DNA of 64,000 nt from NCBI GenBank assembly GCA_000973525.1, contig CP004391.1, positions 1,450,001 through 1,514,000 on the forward strand. Direction: 5' to 3'. The DNA comes from Pasteurella multocida subsp. multocida OH4807. Lineage in GTDB: Bacteria; Pseudomonadota; Gammaproteobacteria; Enterobacterales; Pasteurellaceae. The notes beneath the pieces are model-generated. The model was not told where the DNA came from and did no database searches. It was given only the letters and a program-made list of their open reading frames with translations. Every line of letters begins with the position of its first letter. The stretch's first letter is position 1. A program made the translations under genes and the position numbers. Positions 44,128-54,688 of the stretch are shown piece by piece.

Positions 44128-45057
44128 ATGAAAACCATTCACATCAAATCTATTTTTGTCGCTGTCATCGGATTGTTTGCTATTTCAACAACACAAGCCG
44201 CTGAGCGTGTGGTAGCTACCGTAAATGGTGTTCCCGTTTTAGAAAGCCAAGTTAAAAAACATCTCGGTAAAAAAGGCGATCACAGAGCAGCAGTAGATAA
44301 AGTGATTGACGACATTCTTGTGCAACAAGCTATCGAGAACGCGGGAATTAAAGTGAATTATGCTCAAGTAGACCAAATTATCGAAGGCATTGCTGCTCAA
44401 AACGGTCTTACTTTTGGTCAATTATTAGATGCCTTGGATTATCAAGGTATTAGCTATAACGCGTATCGTCAACAAATTGCAAATCAAATGGTGATGGGCG
44501 AAGTACGCAACCAAGCGATCGGGCAAAGCATCGACGTAAAAAGAGAACAGGTAGAAGCGTTAAGCCAACAACTTTTGCAACAAGCTAAAGCAAAAGGGAC
44601 AGAGAAAAAAATCTCTGGTAAACAATACGAAGTGCGTCATATCTTATTGAAATTAAATCCATTATTAAATGATGCACAAGCTAAAGCACAATTGACACAA
44701 ATTCGTGCTGATATTTTAGCGGGCAAAACCAGTTTTGCAGATGCGGCCTTACAGTATTCAAAAGACTACCTTTCTGGTGCAAATGGTGGAAGTTTAGGAT
44801 TTGCTTTTCCTGAAACTTACGTGGGTCCGTTCCAAAAAGCCGTACTCCAAACTAAAACAGGAACCATTTCCGCCCCATTTAAAACTGAATTTGGTTGGCA
44901 TATTTTAGAAGTAACCTCCGTGCGTGATAGCGACCGCACAATTGATGCATATCGCCAAAAAGCGTATGAGCAATTGGTCAATGAACAAGTAAAAGATGTA
45001 GAAAGAGATTGGGTCAAAGCGCTACGTAAACACGCCGAGATTCGTTACTTAAAATAA
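44128..45057 (+). CDS. surA: periplasmic peptidyl-prolyl isomerase SurA
   Basis: Outer-membrane-protein chaperone. The 309-residue protein has a signal peptide ending about residue 24 (ISTTQAAERVVATVNGVPVL), a SurA N-terminal chaperone domain, and only one parvulin domain (about 165-270: VRHILLKLNPLLNDAQAKAQ, GSLGFAFPETYVGPF, TEFGWHILEVTSVRD). E. coli SurA is 428 residues with two; the short form is normal for Pasteurellaceae as I recall. rsmA follows. Confidence 0.92.
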   Translation: MKTIHIKSIFVAVIGLFAISTTQAAERVVATVNGVPVLESQVKKHLGKKGDHRAAVDKVIDDILVQQAIENAGIKVNYAQVDQIIEGIAAQNGLTFGQLLDALDYQGISYNAYRQQIANQMVMGEVRNQAIGQSIDVKREQVEALSQQLLQQAKAKGTEKKISGKQYEVRHILLKLNPLLNDAQAKAQLTQIRADILAGKTSFADAALQYSKDYLSGANGGSLGFAFPETYVGPFQKAVLQTKTGTISAPFKTEFGWHILEVTSVRDSDRTIDAYRQKAYEQLVNEQVKDVERDWVKALRKHAEIRYLK

Positions 45058-45072
45058 CGCCTGAATTAATTG

Positions 45073-45102
45073 AGAAATCCCAGCACATTCGCTGGGATTT
45101 TG
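45073..45102 (+). terminator. surA terminator
   Basis: Arms AAATCCCAGC (45075-45084) and GCTGGGATTT (45091-45100) followed by TGCTTTAT, 18 bases after the surA stop. Confidence 0.7.
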
Positions 45103-45158
45103 CTTTATAATAGATCACAATTTTGCTAATCGTGATCACTCTACACAATTGAGAAAAT

Positions 45159-46025
45159 ATGAATTCAAAAAAACATTTAGGACATACCGCCCGTAAGCGT
45201 TTTGGGCAAAACTTTTTACATGATGATAATGTCATTCAAAGTATTGTTGCGGCAATTTATCCCCAAAAAGAGCAATTTTTAGTTGAGATCGGCCCTGGTT
45301 TAGGGGCATTAACTGAGCCAGTCGGTGATTTAGTCGATCACTTAACTGTGGTGGAATTAGACCGCGACTTAGCAGAGCGTTTACGCCACCACCCTTTTTT
45401 ACATCACAAAATTACGGTGATTGAAACGGATGCAATGCAATTTGATTTTGGTCAGTTGTATCAAGACGCTAAACTTGCTGAAAAAAATCAAAAAATGCGT
45501 GTGTTTGGCAACTTACCTTACAACATTTCTACACCATTAATGTTCCACTTATTTAAGTATCACGATTGCATTCAAGATATGCACTTTATGCTACAAAAAG
45601 AAGTGGTAAAACGTTTATGTGCAGGTCCAAATAGCAAAGCTTACGGTCGTTTAACCATTATGGCGCAATATTTCTGTCAGGTAATGCCGGTGCTTGAAGT
45701 GCGACCGACCGCATTTAAACCTGCACCGAAAGTGGACTCTGCCGTGGTGCGTTTAGTGCCACACAAAGAATTGCCACACCCAGTAAAAGATTTATATTGG
45801 TTAAATCGCGTATGTAGCCAAGCGTTCAATCAACGCCGTAAAACCTTACGCAATGCGTTATCGACTTTATTCACTGCAGAACAACTGACTGAATTAGGTA
45901 TTGATTTAACAGCTCGTGCAGAAAACTTATCGATTGCGGATTATGCTCGCTTAGCAAACTGGTTAGCAGACAATCCACCAGCAGATGTAAACAAAGACGA
46001 AATAATTGAAAATTTAGACGATTAA
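45159..46025 (+). CDS. rsmA: 16S rRNA (A1518/A1519-N6) dimethyltransferase
   Basis: KsgA dimethylates two adjacent adenines in helix 45 of 16S rRNA; loss gives kasugamycin resistance. The 288 residues have [20 protein letters not shown] motif [12 protein letters not shown], acidic [12 protein letters not shown], the catalytic NLPYNIST (about 119-126) and the C-terminal domain. Followed after 20 bases by apaH, as in E. coli. Confidence 0.97.
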   Translation: MNSKKHLGHTARKRFGQNFLHDDNVIQSIVAAIYPQKEQFLVEIGPGLGALTEPVGDLVDHLTVVELDRDLAERLRHHPFLHHKITVIETDAMQFDFGQLYQDAKLAEKNQKMRVFGNLPYNISTPLMFHLFKYHDCIQDMHFMLQKEVVKRLCAGPNSKAYGRLTIMAQYFCQVMPVLEVRPTAFKPAPKVDSAVVRLVPHKELPHPVKDLYWLNRVCSQAFNQRRKTLRNALSTLFTAEQLTELGIDLTARAENLSIADYARLANWLADNPPADVNKDEIIENLDD

Positions 46026-46045
46026 TGGAATAAGTGCGGTGCAAA

Positions 46046-46873
46046 ATGGCGACATATTTGGTGGGTGATTTACAAGGATGCTACGACGAATTACAGCTTT
46101 TACTCGAAAAAGTGCAGTTTGATCCAACAAAAGATCAGCTTTATTTAGTCGGTGATTTAGTGGCTCGTGGGGATAAATCTCTCGAGTGCTTACGCTTTGT
46201 CAAATCTCTTGGTCAATCCGCCAAAACGGTATTAGGTAATCACGACTTACACTTAATTTCCACCGCACTTGGCATTAAACGTGTGAAACCGCGTGATCGT
46301 GTCGATGCCATTTTCAATGCCCCTGATTTTGAGGAATTAATCGATTGGTTACGTCATCAGCCGTTGCTCGTTCATAATAAACAACATAATTTTGTGATGG
46401 TGCACGCAGGTATCTCGCCTGATTGGGATCTTGCGACTGCAAAACAATGTGCCAACGAAGTGGAAAACGTGTTACGCAACGGCGATTATCGTCACTTAAT
46501 CGAAAATATGTACCAAAATCATCCTGATCGTTGGGATAACAATCTGCAAGGTTTAGATCGCCTACGTTACAGCATTAACGTATTCACGCGTATGCGTTTT
46601 TGTTATTGGGATCATCGTTTGGATTTCGATTGCAAACAACCGCCTGAATCTGCACCAGAAGCACTCACCCCTTGGTTTAATTTAGATAATCCACTCTATC
46701 AAAACACGCCGATCGTGTTTGGTCACTGGGCAAGTCTTGTTGATACGCCAACGCCTGCCAATATCTATGCGCTAGATACGGGCTGTGTGTGGAATAATCG
46801 TATGACAATGTTACGCTGGGAAGACAAACAATACTTCACGCAAAGTGCGGTAAAAAATTACAGTGATTTTTAA
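46046..46873 (+). CDS. apaH: diadenosine tetraphosphatase ApaH
   Basis: Symmetrical Ap4A hydrolase, also able to remove Np4 caps from RNA in E. coli. The 275 residues from 46046 show metallophosphatase motifs [35 protein letters not shown] and FGHWASL. The start [11 protein letters not shown] matches the family; the frame runs four more codons upstream. A USS overlaps the ribosome-binding region (46032-46040), another lies inside and another near the 3' end. Confidence 0.96.
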   Translation: MATYLVGDLQGCYDELQLLLEKVQFDPTKDQLYLVGDLVARGDKSLECLRFVKSLGQSAKTVLGNHDLHLISTALGIKRVKPRDRVDAIFNAPDFEELIDWLRHQPLLVHNKQHNFVMVHAGISPDWDLATAKQCANEVENVLRNGDYRHLIENMYQNHPDRWDNNLQGLDRLRYSINVFTRMRFCYWDHRLDFDCKQPPESAPEALTPWFNLDNPLYQNTPIVFGHWASLVDTPTPANIYALDTGCVWNNRMTMLRWEDKQYFTQSAVKNYSDF

Positions 46874-46995
46874 TTAACCTGTTTCTTTTCTGTTCATTTT
46901 CAGGTAGTCTGTGACCTATTCATTGCCCCTATCGAAAGCAATGAATAGGGATGCATATAACATGTTATGTTTATTTATCTACACAGGACAATCTA

Positions 46996-48099
46996 ATGAA
47001 AAAATTACTCACCGCCCTGCTTGCAGGCTGCTCTACTGTCGCATTTGCCACTTCAATTCCAAATACACTCACTGACACACATACTTACGAGCTAACTAAG
47101 TCTTTTGATTTAGCTGTACCCAAAGGCTCGAAAGGTGAAACCAATTTATGGGTGCCCTTGCCGTTCAATAACGAATATCAAGAAGTGAAATCAGTGAAAT
47201 TTGAAGGCAATTACAAATCCGCTTATATCACTGAAAATAACCAATACGGTGCAAAAACCTTATTTGCCAATTGGGACGAAAATGCAGATAAACGTGATTT
47301 AAAAATCCAATTGGTGAGCCAAACCAAAGATCGTGAACCGATGCTGCAAGGTGCATTAAAAGACTATCAAGTGCCAAATAAAATTCGGTATTCTGTTGAT
47401 GTTTTGGAATATTTAAAACCGACAACGCATATCAAAACTAACGGCATTGTGAAAGAATATGCAGACAAAATTGTGGGTAAAGAAACCAATCCACTGAAAA
47501 AAGCCGAATTAATCCACCAATGGATCGTCAACAATATGGAGCGTGATAACTCGGTGTTAGGCTGTGGTGATGGCGATGTGGAAAAAATCTTAACTGCTGG
47601 CGTGTTAAAAGGAAAATGTACGGACATTAACTCGGTGTTTGTCGCCTTAGCTCGTGCCTCAGATATCCCAGCACGTGAAATTTTCGGCTTACGCTTAGGT
47701 CAAGCCGTGAAAATGGGCAAATACTCTAAAGGAGCATTTGGCAGTGCTAATGCAAATAAATTCGCCAATGTGAGTGGTGGGCAACATTGCCGTGCGGAAT
47801 TTTATTTAGCGGGCTTTGGCTGGGTGCCTGTGGATTCTGCAGACGTAACCAAAATGCGTTTAGCTGAGAAAAAAGCGGTGAATGATCCTGATACACAAGC
47901 CGTATCAAACTATTTATTTGGTAACTGGGAAATGAACTGGGTGGGCTACAACCACGCACGTGATTTCGAGCTATATCCACTGCCAGAAGTCGCACCATTA
48001 AATAACTTTGGTTATCCGTATGCTGAGATCGGTGGCGATCCGTTAAACTTCTTTGATCCAAAAGAGTTCAGCTATGAATTCACTTCAAAAGAACTATAA
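46996..48099 (+). CDS. secreted transglutaminase-like protein
   Basis: A 367-residue periplasmic or surface protein: signal peptide [20 protein letters not shown], an N-terminal beta domain, then a transglutaminase-like core with Cys in [20 protein letters not shown] (about 211-230), His in [17 protein letters not shown] and Asp in VPVDSADV, which gives the papain-type triad. The cysteine of LLAGCS could also be lipidated. The substrate is unknown. It overlaps the downstream MerT-like gene by 26 bases, so the two are probably co-translated. Confidence 0.82.
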   Translation: MKKLLTALLAGCSTVAFATSIPNTLTDTHTYELTKSFDLAVPKGSKGETNLWVPLPFNNEYQEVKSVKFEGNYKSAYITENNQYGAKTLFANWDENADKRDLKIQLVSQTKDREPMLQGALKDYQVPNKIRYSVDVLEYLKPTTHIKTNGIVKEYADKIVGKETNPLKKAELIHQWIVNNMERDNSVLGCGDGDVEKILTAGVLKGKCTDINSVFVALARASDIPAREIFGLRLGQAVKMGKYSKGAFGSANANKFANVSGGQHCRAEFYLAGFGWVPVDSADVTKMRLAEKKAVNDPDTQAVSNYLFGNWEMNWVGYNHARDFELYPLPEVAPLNNFGYPYAEIGGDPLNFFDPKEFSYEFTSKEL

Positions 48100-48427
48100 C
48101 AAAAGCTTTATTGCCACTTGTGTGACAGCGGTTGTTGCCGCTGTCACCTCAACGCTATGTTGCATTGCGCCATTGGTCTATTTGGCTTTTGGCGTATCCT
48201 CAACTTGGCTAGTCAGCTTACACGAATACGATTATTTGCGAATCCCAATGCTGGTGATTTCGTTAGTTGCCTTTGGTTATGGTTTTTGGTTGCTCACGTT
48301 TTCCAAAAAAATCATCTGCACAAAATATCTATCACGTAAAAGCCTGATTGTTTTATATGCCATAGTGTTCGTTGTGATGTTATTTTTCTTACTCTATCCA
48401 ACTCTGTTACCTTATTTTCTTGAATAA
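48074..48427 (+). CDS. MerT-like inner membrane protein
   Basis: A 117-residue protein with three hydrophobic segments (about 11-34, 45-66, 82-112). The first holds vicinal cysteines in [19 protein letters not shown], the hallmark of MerT mercuric transporters, and a third cysteine lies in KKIICTKY. Start taken at 48074 ([10 protein letters not shown]). There is no merA or merR nearby, so mercury resistance is not supported; transport of another soft metal is possible. Confidence 0.75.
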   Translation: MNSLQKNYNKSFIATCVTAVVAAVTSTLCCIAPLVYLAFGVSSTWLVSLHEYDYLRIPMLVISLVAFGYGFWLLTFSKKIICTKYLSRKSLIVLYAIVFVVMLFFLLYPTLLPYFLE

Positions 48428-48437
48428 CGGGTGTGTT

Positions 48438-48740
48438 ATGAAAAAAATTCTCTGTGCATTTTTCCTCTTTTTCTCTTTGTTTAATATGAGCTACGCCACA
48501 ACACCGAGCGTCAATGCCGATGAAAAGCAGGTGTCTATTCATATTAAAGAAATGACTTGCCAGCTCTGTGTGTATTTAGTGAATAAAGAATTGCGTGATA
48601 TTGATGGCGTGATTTCCACCAAAGCGAACTTTAAAGATCGTATTGTCAATATCGTGGCAAAAAAGGAGGTGGATAATCAACGTTTCGTGCAAGCCATTGA
48701 AAAATTGAAATACACGCCTGAAATTATACAGGCACAATAG
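48438..48740 (+). CDS. secreted heavy-metal-associated (MerP-like) protein
   Basis: A 100-residue periplasmic HMA-domain protein: signal MKKILCAFFLFFSLFNMSYA, then VSIHIKEMTCQLCVYLVNKE with the metal-binding CxxC (MTCQLC, about 41-46), and the usual beta-alpha-beta-beta-alpha-beta pattern to the end. It follows the MerT-like gene by 10 bases and probably passes a metal to it. A USS follows the stop. Confidence 0.78.
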   Translation: MKKILCAFFLFFSLFNMSYATTPSVNADEKQVSIHIKEMTCQLCVYLVNKELRDIDGVISTKANFKDRIVNIVAKKEVDNQRFVQAIEKLKYTPEIIQAQ

Positions 48741-48774
48741 AGCACAAAAGTGCGGTCAAAATACGTGAAATTTT

Positions 48775-49407
48775 ATGCAAAATACAGCTTTGATAAACTC
48801 AACTTCTTGTGACGTATTTAAAATTCCCTTTTATCAATTTGCGCAAATGAAAAAATTTTGCCCTGAAGATATTGATAAAATTAAGCAAAACTACAAACAA
48901 GAATGGGAAAAGTGGAAACAGACAATTTTACAAATTTCTACCGCACTTGGTTCACCTTTTGCCAAGCCACATATCGAAAGTTGGACGAATGGCTGGCAAG
49001 TTCGAGCACATTTTTTTGCTTACTTTAAATATGAATATCAACAAAATTCTGCCGCGATTTTGTCCGTGATTTTAAATCGCCGTCGCCTGTCAGTGAGCTT
49101 AGATTGGCACTGCTACCGTGCAGATCGCTCACTAATCCAAGTTGAGCAATACAATCAATGGCTAGAAAAGTTTGACATTGAAAAATATCGGGATTTTGAG
49201 CTGTGGCGAGGCGATGAAAGTGAATATGCTGATTTCCAAAAAGCCTCTGAATTTCAAATCCAAGAGCTGAATTTACGCCACTCAGAGAATTTTTGGTGTA
49301 TTGGCAAAAATATTGAGCAAACCGAGCTAGATAACATCAATATTGTTGAGTTTATCAGCGAAACCATTCGTGAATTACAGCCATTATATGAGCGCTGCCA
49401 TCGCTAA
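48775..49407 (+). CDS. conserved hypothetical cytosolic protein
   Basis: A 210-residue protein I cannot assign. No signal peptide or membrane helix is visible. It is charged and aromatic-rich, with GWQVRAHFFAYFKYEYQQ, RRRLSVSLDWHCYRADRS, and an acidic ELWRGDESEYADF. A USS (48940-48948) lies inside, which suggests long residence in the lineage. It begins 34 bases after the MerP-like gene, and could be either part of that unit or alone. Confidence 0.65.
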   Translation: MQNTALINSTSCDVFKIPFYQFAQMKKFCPEDIDKIKQNYKQEWEKWKQTILQISTALGSPFAKPHIESWTNGWQVRAHFFAYFKYEYQQNSAAILSVILNRRRLSVSLDWHCYRADRSLIQVEQYNQWLEKFDIEKYRDFELWRGDESEYADFQKASEFQIQELNLRHSENFWCIGKNIEQTELDNINIVEFISETIRELQPLYERCHR

Positions 49408-49562
49408 AGTTGAAAAATTCAAATAAACGCTCATTATCTTAGAGAAAAATCAAAAAAATCCACCGCACTTTGTGTCAATTTTCCCCGTTTTACGCTATCC
49501 TATATCACATTTTCTTAAGTAAATTCGTCCGCAAAAGTGCGGTTAAAATCAAAGGTAAAATT

Positions 49563-52145
49563 ATGCAAGAACAGTACCGTCCCGATTTGATTGAACCAGA
49601 AGTTCAACAATACTGGGCTCAAAATAAAACATTTAAAGCGATTAAAGATACCAATAAACCGAAATATTACTGTCTCTCTATGTTCCCTTACCCATCAGGT
49701 CGTCTGCATATGGGTCACGTGCGTAACTACACCATTGGTGATGTGGTTTCACGCTATCAACGTATGAACGGAAAAAACGTTTTACAACCAATGGGTTGGG
49801 ATGCGTTCGGTTTGCCAGCTGAAGGTGCGGCAATCAAGAATAAAACTGCACCTGCGAAATGGACTTACGAAAATATTGATTATATGAAAAACCAACTCAA
49901 AATTTTGGGCTTTGGTTTTGACTGGGATCGTGAAGTCACCACCTGTAAACCTGAATACTACAAATGGGAACAATGGTTCTTCACTGAGTTATACAAAAAA
50001 GGCTTAGTGTACAAAAAAACCTCTACGGTGAACTGGTGTCCAAACGATGAAACTGTATTGGCGAACGAACAAGTACACGAAGGCTGCTGCTGGCGTTGTG
50101 ATACCCCTGTGGAACAAAAAGAAATTCCACAATGGTTTATTAAAATCACCGATTACGCAGAACAATTATTAGGTGACTTAGACAACCTTCCATTATGGCC
50201 AGATCAAGTAAAAACAATGCAACGTAACTGGATCGGTCGTTCTGAAGGGGTTGAAATCACGTTTAAATTAGACAATTCAGAAGATAGCTTAACGGTTTAT
50301 ACCACTCGCCCAGATACCTTCTTTGGTGTGTCTTATGTTGCAGTGGCGGCAGCACATCCTTTAGCCGAAAAAGCAGCGGAAAATAACTCTGAATTAGCGA
50401 AATTCATTCAAGAATGTAAAAACACCAAAGTGGCAGAAGCTGAACTTGCGACGATGGAAAAGAAAGGGATGGCAACAGGTTTATATGTTGTTCACCCATT
50501 AACGGGCGAGAAATTACCTGTTTGGGTCGCTAACTTTGTGTTAATGCATTATGGTACAGGCGCGGTAATGGCTGTACCAGGTCACGATGAGCGTGATCAC
50601 GAGTTTGCGTTGAAATATGATTTACCAATCAAACAAGTGATCGAGCCATTAGACGGCTCAGCGTGGGATTTCAACAAAGCCGCATTCACTGAATATGGTA
50701 AAGTGATCAACTCTAATGAATATGATGGCTTAGATTTCGATGGCGCATTTAACGGCATTTCAGAAAAACTTGCCCAAATTGGCGTGGGTAAAAAACAAAC
50801 TAACTACCGCTTACGTGACTGGGGTGTTTCTCGTCAACGTTACTGGGGTGCGCCAATTCCAATGCTTACTTTAGAAAATGGCGATGTGGTGCCAGCGCCA
50901 TTACAAGATTTACCAATCGTATTGCCTGAAGATGTGGTAATGGACGGCGTAAAAAGCCCAATCAAAGCCGATCCTGAATGGGCAAAAACCACTTATAACG
51001 GTCAGCCAGCATTAAAAGAAACGGATACGTTTGATACCTTTATGGAATCTTCTTGGTACTACGCACGTTACACCTCACCAACATTTGCAGAAGCAATATT
51101 AGACAAAGAAGAAGCCAATTACTGGTTACCGGTGGATCAATATATCGGTGGTATTGAACACGCCACAATGCACTTATTGTATTTCCGTTTCTTCCACAAA
51201 TTATTGCGTGATGCGGGTTTTGTCACAAGCGATGAGCCAGCAGACAAATTATTGTGTCAAGGTATGGTGTTAGCGGATGCGTTCTATTACACCTCACCAA
51301 CCAATGAGCGTATTTGGGTGTCGCCAACGGAAGTCACCCTTGAGCGTGATGAAAAAGGTCGTATCTTAAAAGCCTTCGATAAAGAAGGTCGTGAGCTTGT
51401 TCATTCCGGTATGACCAAAATGTCAAAATCAAAAAATAACGGTATTGACCCACAAGAAATGGTGGAAAAATACGGTGCAGATACCGTACGTTTATTTATG
51501 ATGTTTGCTTCACCAGCAGAAATGACCCTTGAATGGCAAGAGTCTGGTGTAGAAGGAGCAAAACGCTTCTTAGGCCGTTTATGGAATTTAGTGTTTGAAT
51601 ACAACAAAAATCCAGCAGAAACTGCAGTAGAACCGACCGCACTTTCAGCGAGCCAAAAAGCATTACGTCGTGATGTACATAAAACTATCGCTAAAGTGAG
51701 CGATGACATTGGCCGTCGTCAAACCTTCAACACGGCAATCGCAGCCATTATGGAGCTAATGAACAAATTAACGCGTGCACCATTAACAGAAGCACAAGAT
51801 CGTGCGATTATGGCAGAAGCGTTAAGTGCAGTCGTACGTATGCTTTACCCAATCACACCACACATTTGTTTCCAATTATGGAAAGAATTAGGCAACGCAG
51901 AAGCGATCGACTTCGCCCCTTGGGTGGAAGCAGATGCAGCAGCAATGGTTGATGATGAAAAATTGGTTATTGTACAAGTAAACGGTAAAGTACGTGCTAA
52001 AGTGACTGTACCTGCGGATATGTCTGAAGACGATATCAAGCAAGTGGCATTAGCTGACAGCAACGTAAGTAAACACTTAGAAGGTTTAAACATTGTGAAA
52101 GCCATCTATGTACCAGGCAAATTATTGAGCTTCGTTGCGAAATAA
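49563..52145 (+). CDS. leuS: leucyl-tRNA synthetase
   Basis: Class Ia synthetase charging tRNA-Leu, 860 residues (the E. coli size) from the ATG at 49563. HIGH motif in [19 protein letters not shown], zinc-ribbon cysteines in [14 protein letters not shown] and CCWRCDTPV, the CP1 editing domain with the threonine-rich [10 protein letters not shown], and KMSKS in [14 protein letters not shown] (about 619-632). The frame is open 31 codons upstream through a USS, but only this start fits the family. lptE and holA follow, as in E. coli. Confidence 0.97.
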   Translation: MQEQYRPDLIEPEVQQYWAQNKTFKAIKDTNKPKYYCLSMFPYPSGRLHMGHVRNYTIGDVVSRYQRMNGKNVLQPMGWDAFGLPAEGAAIKNKTAPAKWTYENIDYMKNQLKILGFGFDWDREVTTCKPEYYKWEQWFFTELYKKGLVYKKTSTVNWCPNDETVLANEQVHEGCCWRCDTPVEQKEIPQWFIKITDYAEQLLGDLDNLPLWPDQVKTMQRNWIGRSEGVEITFKLDNSEDSLTVYTTRPDTFFGVSYVAVAAAHPLAEKAAENNSELAKFIQECKNTKVAEAELATMEKKGMATGLYVVHPLTGEKLPVWVANFVLMHYGTGAVMAVPGHDERDHEFALKYDLPIKQVIEPLDGSAWDFNKAAFTEYGKVINSNEYDGLDFDGAFNGISEKLAQIGVGKKQTNYRLRDWGVSRQRYWGAPIPMLTLENGDVVPAPLQDLPIVLPEDVVMDGVKSPIKADPEWAKTTYNGQPALKETDTFDTFMESSWYYARYTSPTFAEAILDKEEANYWLPVDQYIGGIEHATMHLLYFRFFHKLLRDAGFVTSDEPADKLLCQGMVLADAFYYTSPTNERIWVSPTEVTLERDEKGRILKAFDKEGRELVHSGMTKMSKSKNNGIDPQEMVEKYGADTVRLFMMFASPAEMTLEWQESGVEGAKRFLGRLWNLVFEYNKNPAETAVEPTALSASQKALRRDVHKTIAKVSDDIGRRQTFNTAIAAIMELMNKLTRAPLTEAQDRAIMAEALSAVVRMLYPITPHICFQLWKELGNAEAIDFAPWVEADAAAMVDDEKLVIVQVNGKVRAKVTVPADMSEDDIKQVALADSNVSKHLEGLNIVKAIYVPGKLLSFVAK

Positions 52146-52164
52146 TGTCTTATTTATCTTAATA

Positions 52165-52187
52165 TTTCCCTCTGTTTAAGAGGGAAA
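52165..52187 (+). terminator. hairpin between leuS and lptE
   Basis: Arms TTTCCCTCT and AGAGGGAAA with loop GTTTA, but no T run afterwards. It may reduce readthrough into lptE or protect the upstream mRNA; calling it a full terminator is not justified. Confidence 0.4.
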
Positions 52188-52201
52188 TTGAGGATTGAAC
52201 T

Positions 52202-52702
52202 ATGTTAAAACAACTTAAACGCCTGTTACTCATTAGTAGCATTGGTATCTTAACCGCCTGTGGCTTCCAATTTCAAAATGGTGGTTTAATTCCAAAAGAA
52301 TTGCGTACCTTAACATTAGAAAGTAGTGATCCTTATAGTGAAATGGCTATTGTTTTAAGGAAACAACTGCAATTAAATAATATTGCGCTGGTCAACACTG
52401 AAGCACAGGTTCCAGTATTACGTTTAAATAAAATTAGTACTCATGACCAAGTAGCATCGATTTTTAAACACGGGCGTGAAGCAGAAAAAGTGTTGTTGTT
52501 AGAAGTTGAAGCAAGCGTTAAACTACCAAATAACGCAACCTTCCCAATTTCAGCAAAAGTGAACCGCACTTTCTTTGATAACTCACGTGCAGCCTTAGCA
52601 AAATCAGCTGAAAAAGAGGTGATTTGGCATGATATGCGTGAACAAGCAGCACGTCAGCTCATCACCAAAATGGTTGCGCTGCAACACCAAGTTCAAAAAT
52701 AA
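52202..52702 (+). CDS. lptE: LPS-assembly lipoprotein LptE
   Basis: Outer-membrane lipoprotein that plugs LptD during LPS export. The 166 residues start with a lipoprotein signal, the lipobox being LTAC at about residue 20 (GILTACGFQFQNGG), and contain the LptE-type LIPKELRTLTLESSDPYSEM. Size and position after leuS and before holA match E. coli (formerly rlpB). A USS lies inside (52563-52571). Confidence 0.92.
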   Translation: MLKQLKRLLLISSIGILTACGFQFQNGGLIPKELRTLTLESSDPYSEMAIVLRKQLQLNNIALVNTEAQVPVLRLNKISTHDQVASIFKHGREAEKVLLLEVEASVKLPNNATFPISAKVNRTFFDNSRAALAKSAEKEVIWHDMREQAARQLITKMVALQHQVQK

Positions 52703-52704
52703 AA

Positions 52705-53748
52705 ATGAACCGTATTTTTACTGAACAACTCGGATCTTCGCTCGCAAATCGACTGGCAAAAGTCTATTATTTAGTGGGACAAGATCCATTATTGCTCAAT
52801 GAAAGCCAAGATTTGATCAGTCAATCTGCGCTAAGCCAAGGATTTGATGAAAAAAACATCATTCAAATTGATACCAACACAAATTGGAATGATATTTTTG
52901 AGCGTTGCCAATCGATAGGATTATTTTTTAATAAACAAATCCTGTTTCTCAATTTACCAGAAAACCTCACCGCATCCGTACAACAGTATTTGCAAGAATT
53001 AGTCAGTTTACTCAACGAAGATGTGCTACTGGTATTACAATTCCCGAAACTCGCTAAAGCAACAGAAAAGCAAAAATGGTTTATTGAGCTTAATCACTAC
53101 GAACCACACGCCATTTCAGTAAATTGCCAAACACCAAATATTGAACAACTTCCACGTTGGATTCATAACCGGGCAGCAACAATGGGGCTTAACATTGAAG
53201 AACAAGCGGTACAATTGCTCTGTTATAACCATGAAAATAATTTACTAGCCTTAAAACAAAGCCTACAATTACTGGCTTTGCTCTACCCTGACAATAAATT
53301 AACTTATCAACGTGTACAAACAACTGTTGAACAAGCCTCTGTATTCACCCCTTTCCAATGGGTTGATGCTTTATTAGAAGGGAAAACAAAACGTGCTCAG
53401 CGTATCTTAGAAGAATTAAAGGGCGAAGACATCCAACCGATTATTCTCCTACGCACGTTACAACGCGATCTCATGACATTATTAGAACTCGCTAAACCGA
53501 CACATCGCATCGCAATTGAAGCACACTTACCAACTCAACAACTTCGTGAACAATTCGACTATTTAAAAGTGTGGCAAACCCGCCGTCCGCTTTTTACACA
53601 GGCATTCCAACGTTTAACCTATAAACAACTTTACCTTATTTTCCAGCAGCTCGCCGAGTTAGAACGTTTAGCAAAACAGGATTTCAGTACAGATCTTTGG
53701 GAAAAAATCGCTGAATTAAGTATCATGATTTCTCTCCCACATCCCTAA
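52705..53748 (+). CDS. holA: DNA polymerase III delta subunit
   Basis: Clamp-loader subunit that opens the beta ring. The 347 residues begin MNRIFTEQLGSSLANRLAKV, with YYLVGQDPLLLNESQDLI typical of delta, and the AAA+-like middle domain without Walker residues (FLNLPENLTASVQQYLQELV). Starts 2 bases after the lptE stop, so translation is probably coupled. Confidence 0.95.
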   Translation: MNRIFTEQLGSSLANRLAKVYYLVGQDPLLLNESQDLISQSALSQGFDEKNIIQIDTNTNWNDIFERCQSIGLFFNKQILFLNLPENLTASVQQYLQELVSLLNEDVLLVLQFPKLAKATEKQKWFIELNHYEPHAISVNCQTPNIEQLPRWIHNRAATMGLNIEEQAVQLLCYNHENNLLALKQSLQLLALLYPDNKLTYQRVQTTVEQASVFTPFQWVDALLEGKTKRAQRILEELKGEDIQPIILLRTLQRDLMTLLELAKPTHRIAIEAHLPTQQLREQFDYLKVWQTRRPLFTQAFQRLTYKQLYLIFQQLAELERLAKQDFSTDLWEKIAELSIMISLPHP

Positions 53749-53918
53749 TTAATTGATGTGCAGTTATAAGCATAACTTTCCTTTATCGCGACTTTACTTC
53801 ATTCAATTTGGTCAAAATTTCAAAAAAACGGTATATTTAACTATACCCAAATAGTATAATAAATCGCCTTTGGCAAATTTTTATCTATAACATAAAATCA
53901 TTTATTAAGGATTCATTT

Positions 53919-54185
53919 ATGAAAAAATTATTCGCAGTAATCACTTTATCTGGCATCGCTATGACTGCATCAGCAGCAGATTTATCACCAGCTTGTGAAA
54001 AATATTTCACAGAATATGAAGGATATCTTAAAAATGTTCCAGCAGAACAAGCTGCTATGATCAAACAACAATATGATGCAGCGAAACAACAATTTGCTGC
54101 TATGCCAAAACAAATGCAAGAACAAAGCTGTAACCAAGCAACCGAACAGCTTAAACAAATGAAAGCTGCAATGGGTCAAAAATAA
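53919..54185 (+). CDS. small secreted protein (DUF5339-type)
   Basis: An 88-residue exported protein with signal peptide MKKLFAVITLSGIAMTASAA. The mature part (about 68 residues) is helical, rich in glutamine and alanine, and has two cysteines (PACEKYF and QSCNQATE) that could pair. I recall similar small proteins in Pasteurellaceae under DUF5339, often in several copies, without known function. TATAAT occurs at 53855-53860, about 60 bases upstream. Confidence 0.75.
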   Translation: MKKLFAVITLSGIAMTASAADLSPACEKYFTEYEGYLKNVPAEQAAMIKQQYDAAKQQFAAMPKQMQEQSCNQATEQLKQMKAAMGQK

Positions 54186-54201
54186 TCCAATACAGTAAAT
54201 A

Positions 54202-54227
54202 ATAAACCCTGCAATTGCAGGGTTTAT
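54202..54227 (+). terminator. terminator of the small secreted protein gene
   Basis: A 26-bp perfect palindrome with arms ATAAACCCTGC and GCAGGGTTTAT around AATT, followed by GTCTTTCTTTC, between convergent genes. Confidence 0.75.
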
Positions 54228-54263
54228 GTCTTTCTTTCGGGTGGATTAAATCAAATCGGTTAA

Positions 54264-54671
54264 CTATTCCATCGTACTTTCTGCAAGCAAACGTTGAATA
54301 AGTTTCGCATTCGCAGGCGGAAATTGCCCCGCATCCAATTCACTTTGTGCTAGCCAAAAACCTTCTTGTCCTTCACGTCCAAAAGGCTCACCAAACCATT
54401 CATCCACTAAATAAAAATAAAAGGAAATGCGCTTCGTTGGATACTCAAATTGAAAACGTTCATACAAGGTCGCATGCAAAATATGAATCCCTATTTCCTC
54501 TTCCAATTCGCGTTTTAATGCTTGCTCAGGCGTTTCACCAGCATCGACCTTACCACCAGGAAATTCTAAAGCCTGTGCAAAGTCTTGACCTTCTAAACGT
54601 TGTGTTAAATAAATTTGACCAAACTCGTTACGAATAATCCCTGCGGCAACTTGAACTAAAGGTTTTGTCAT
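54264..54671 (-). CDS. mutT: 8-oxo-dGTP diphosphatase MutT
   Basis: Nudix hydrolase that removes 8-oxo-dGTP from the nucleotide pool and so prevents A:T to C:G changes. The 135 residues carry the Nudix box GX5EX7REUXEEXGU in GGKVDAGETPEQALKRELEE followed by EIG (about 40-62), with the MutT-type start VQVAAGIIRNEFGQIYLTQR. Downstream of secA, the same secM-secA-mutT order as in E. coli. Confidence 0.94.
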   Translation of the reverse strand: MTKPLVQVAAGIIRNEFGQIYLTQRLEGQDFAQALEFPGGKVDAGETPEQALKRELEEEIGIHILHATLYERFQFEYPTKRISFYFYLVDEWFGEPFGREGQEGFWLAQSELDAGQFPPANAKLIQRLLAESTME

Positions 54672-54688
54672 ACATTACATCCTAATCG

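Noticed and set aside
48074..48740. Mercury resistance operon
   Set aside because: MerT- and MerP-like proteins are present but no merA, merR or MerR operator is seen.
49470..49562. N-terminal extension of leuS
   Set aside because: It includes a USS and an apparent leader region, and family members start at [15 protein letters not shown].
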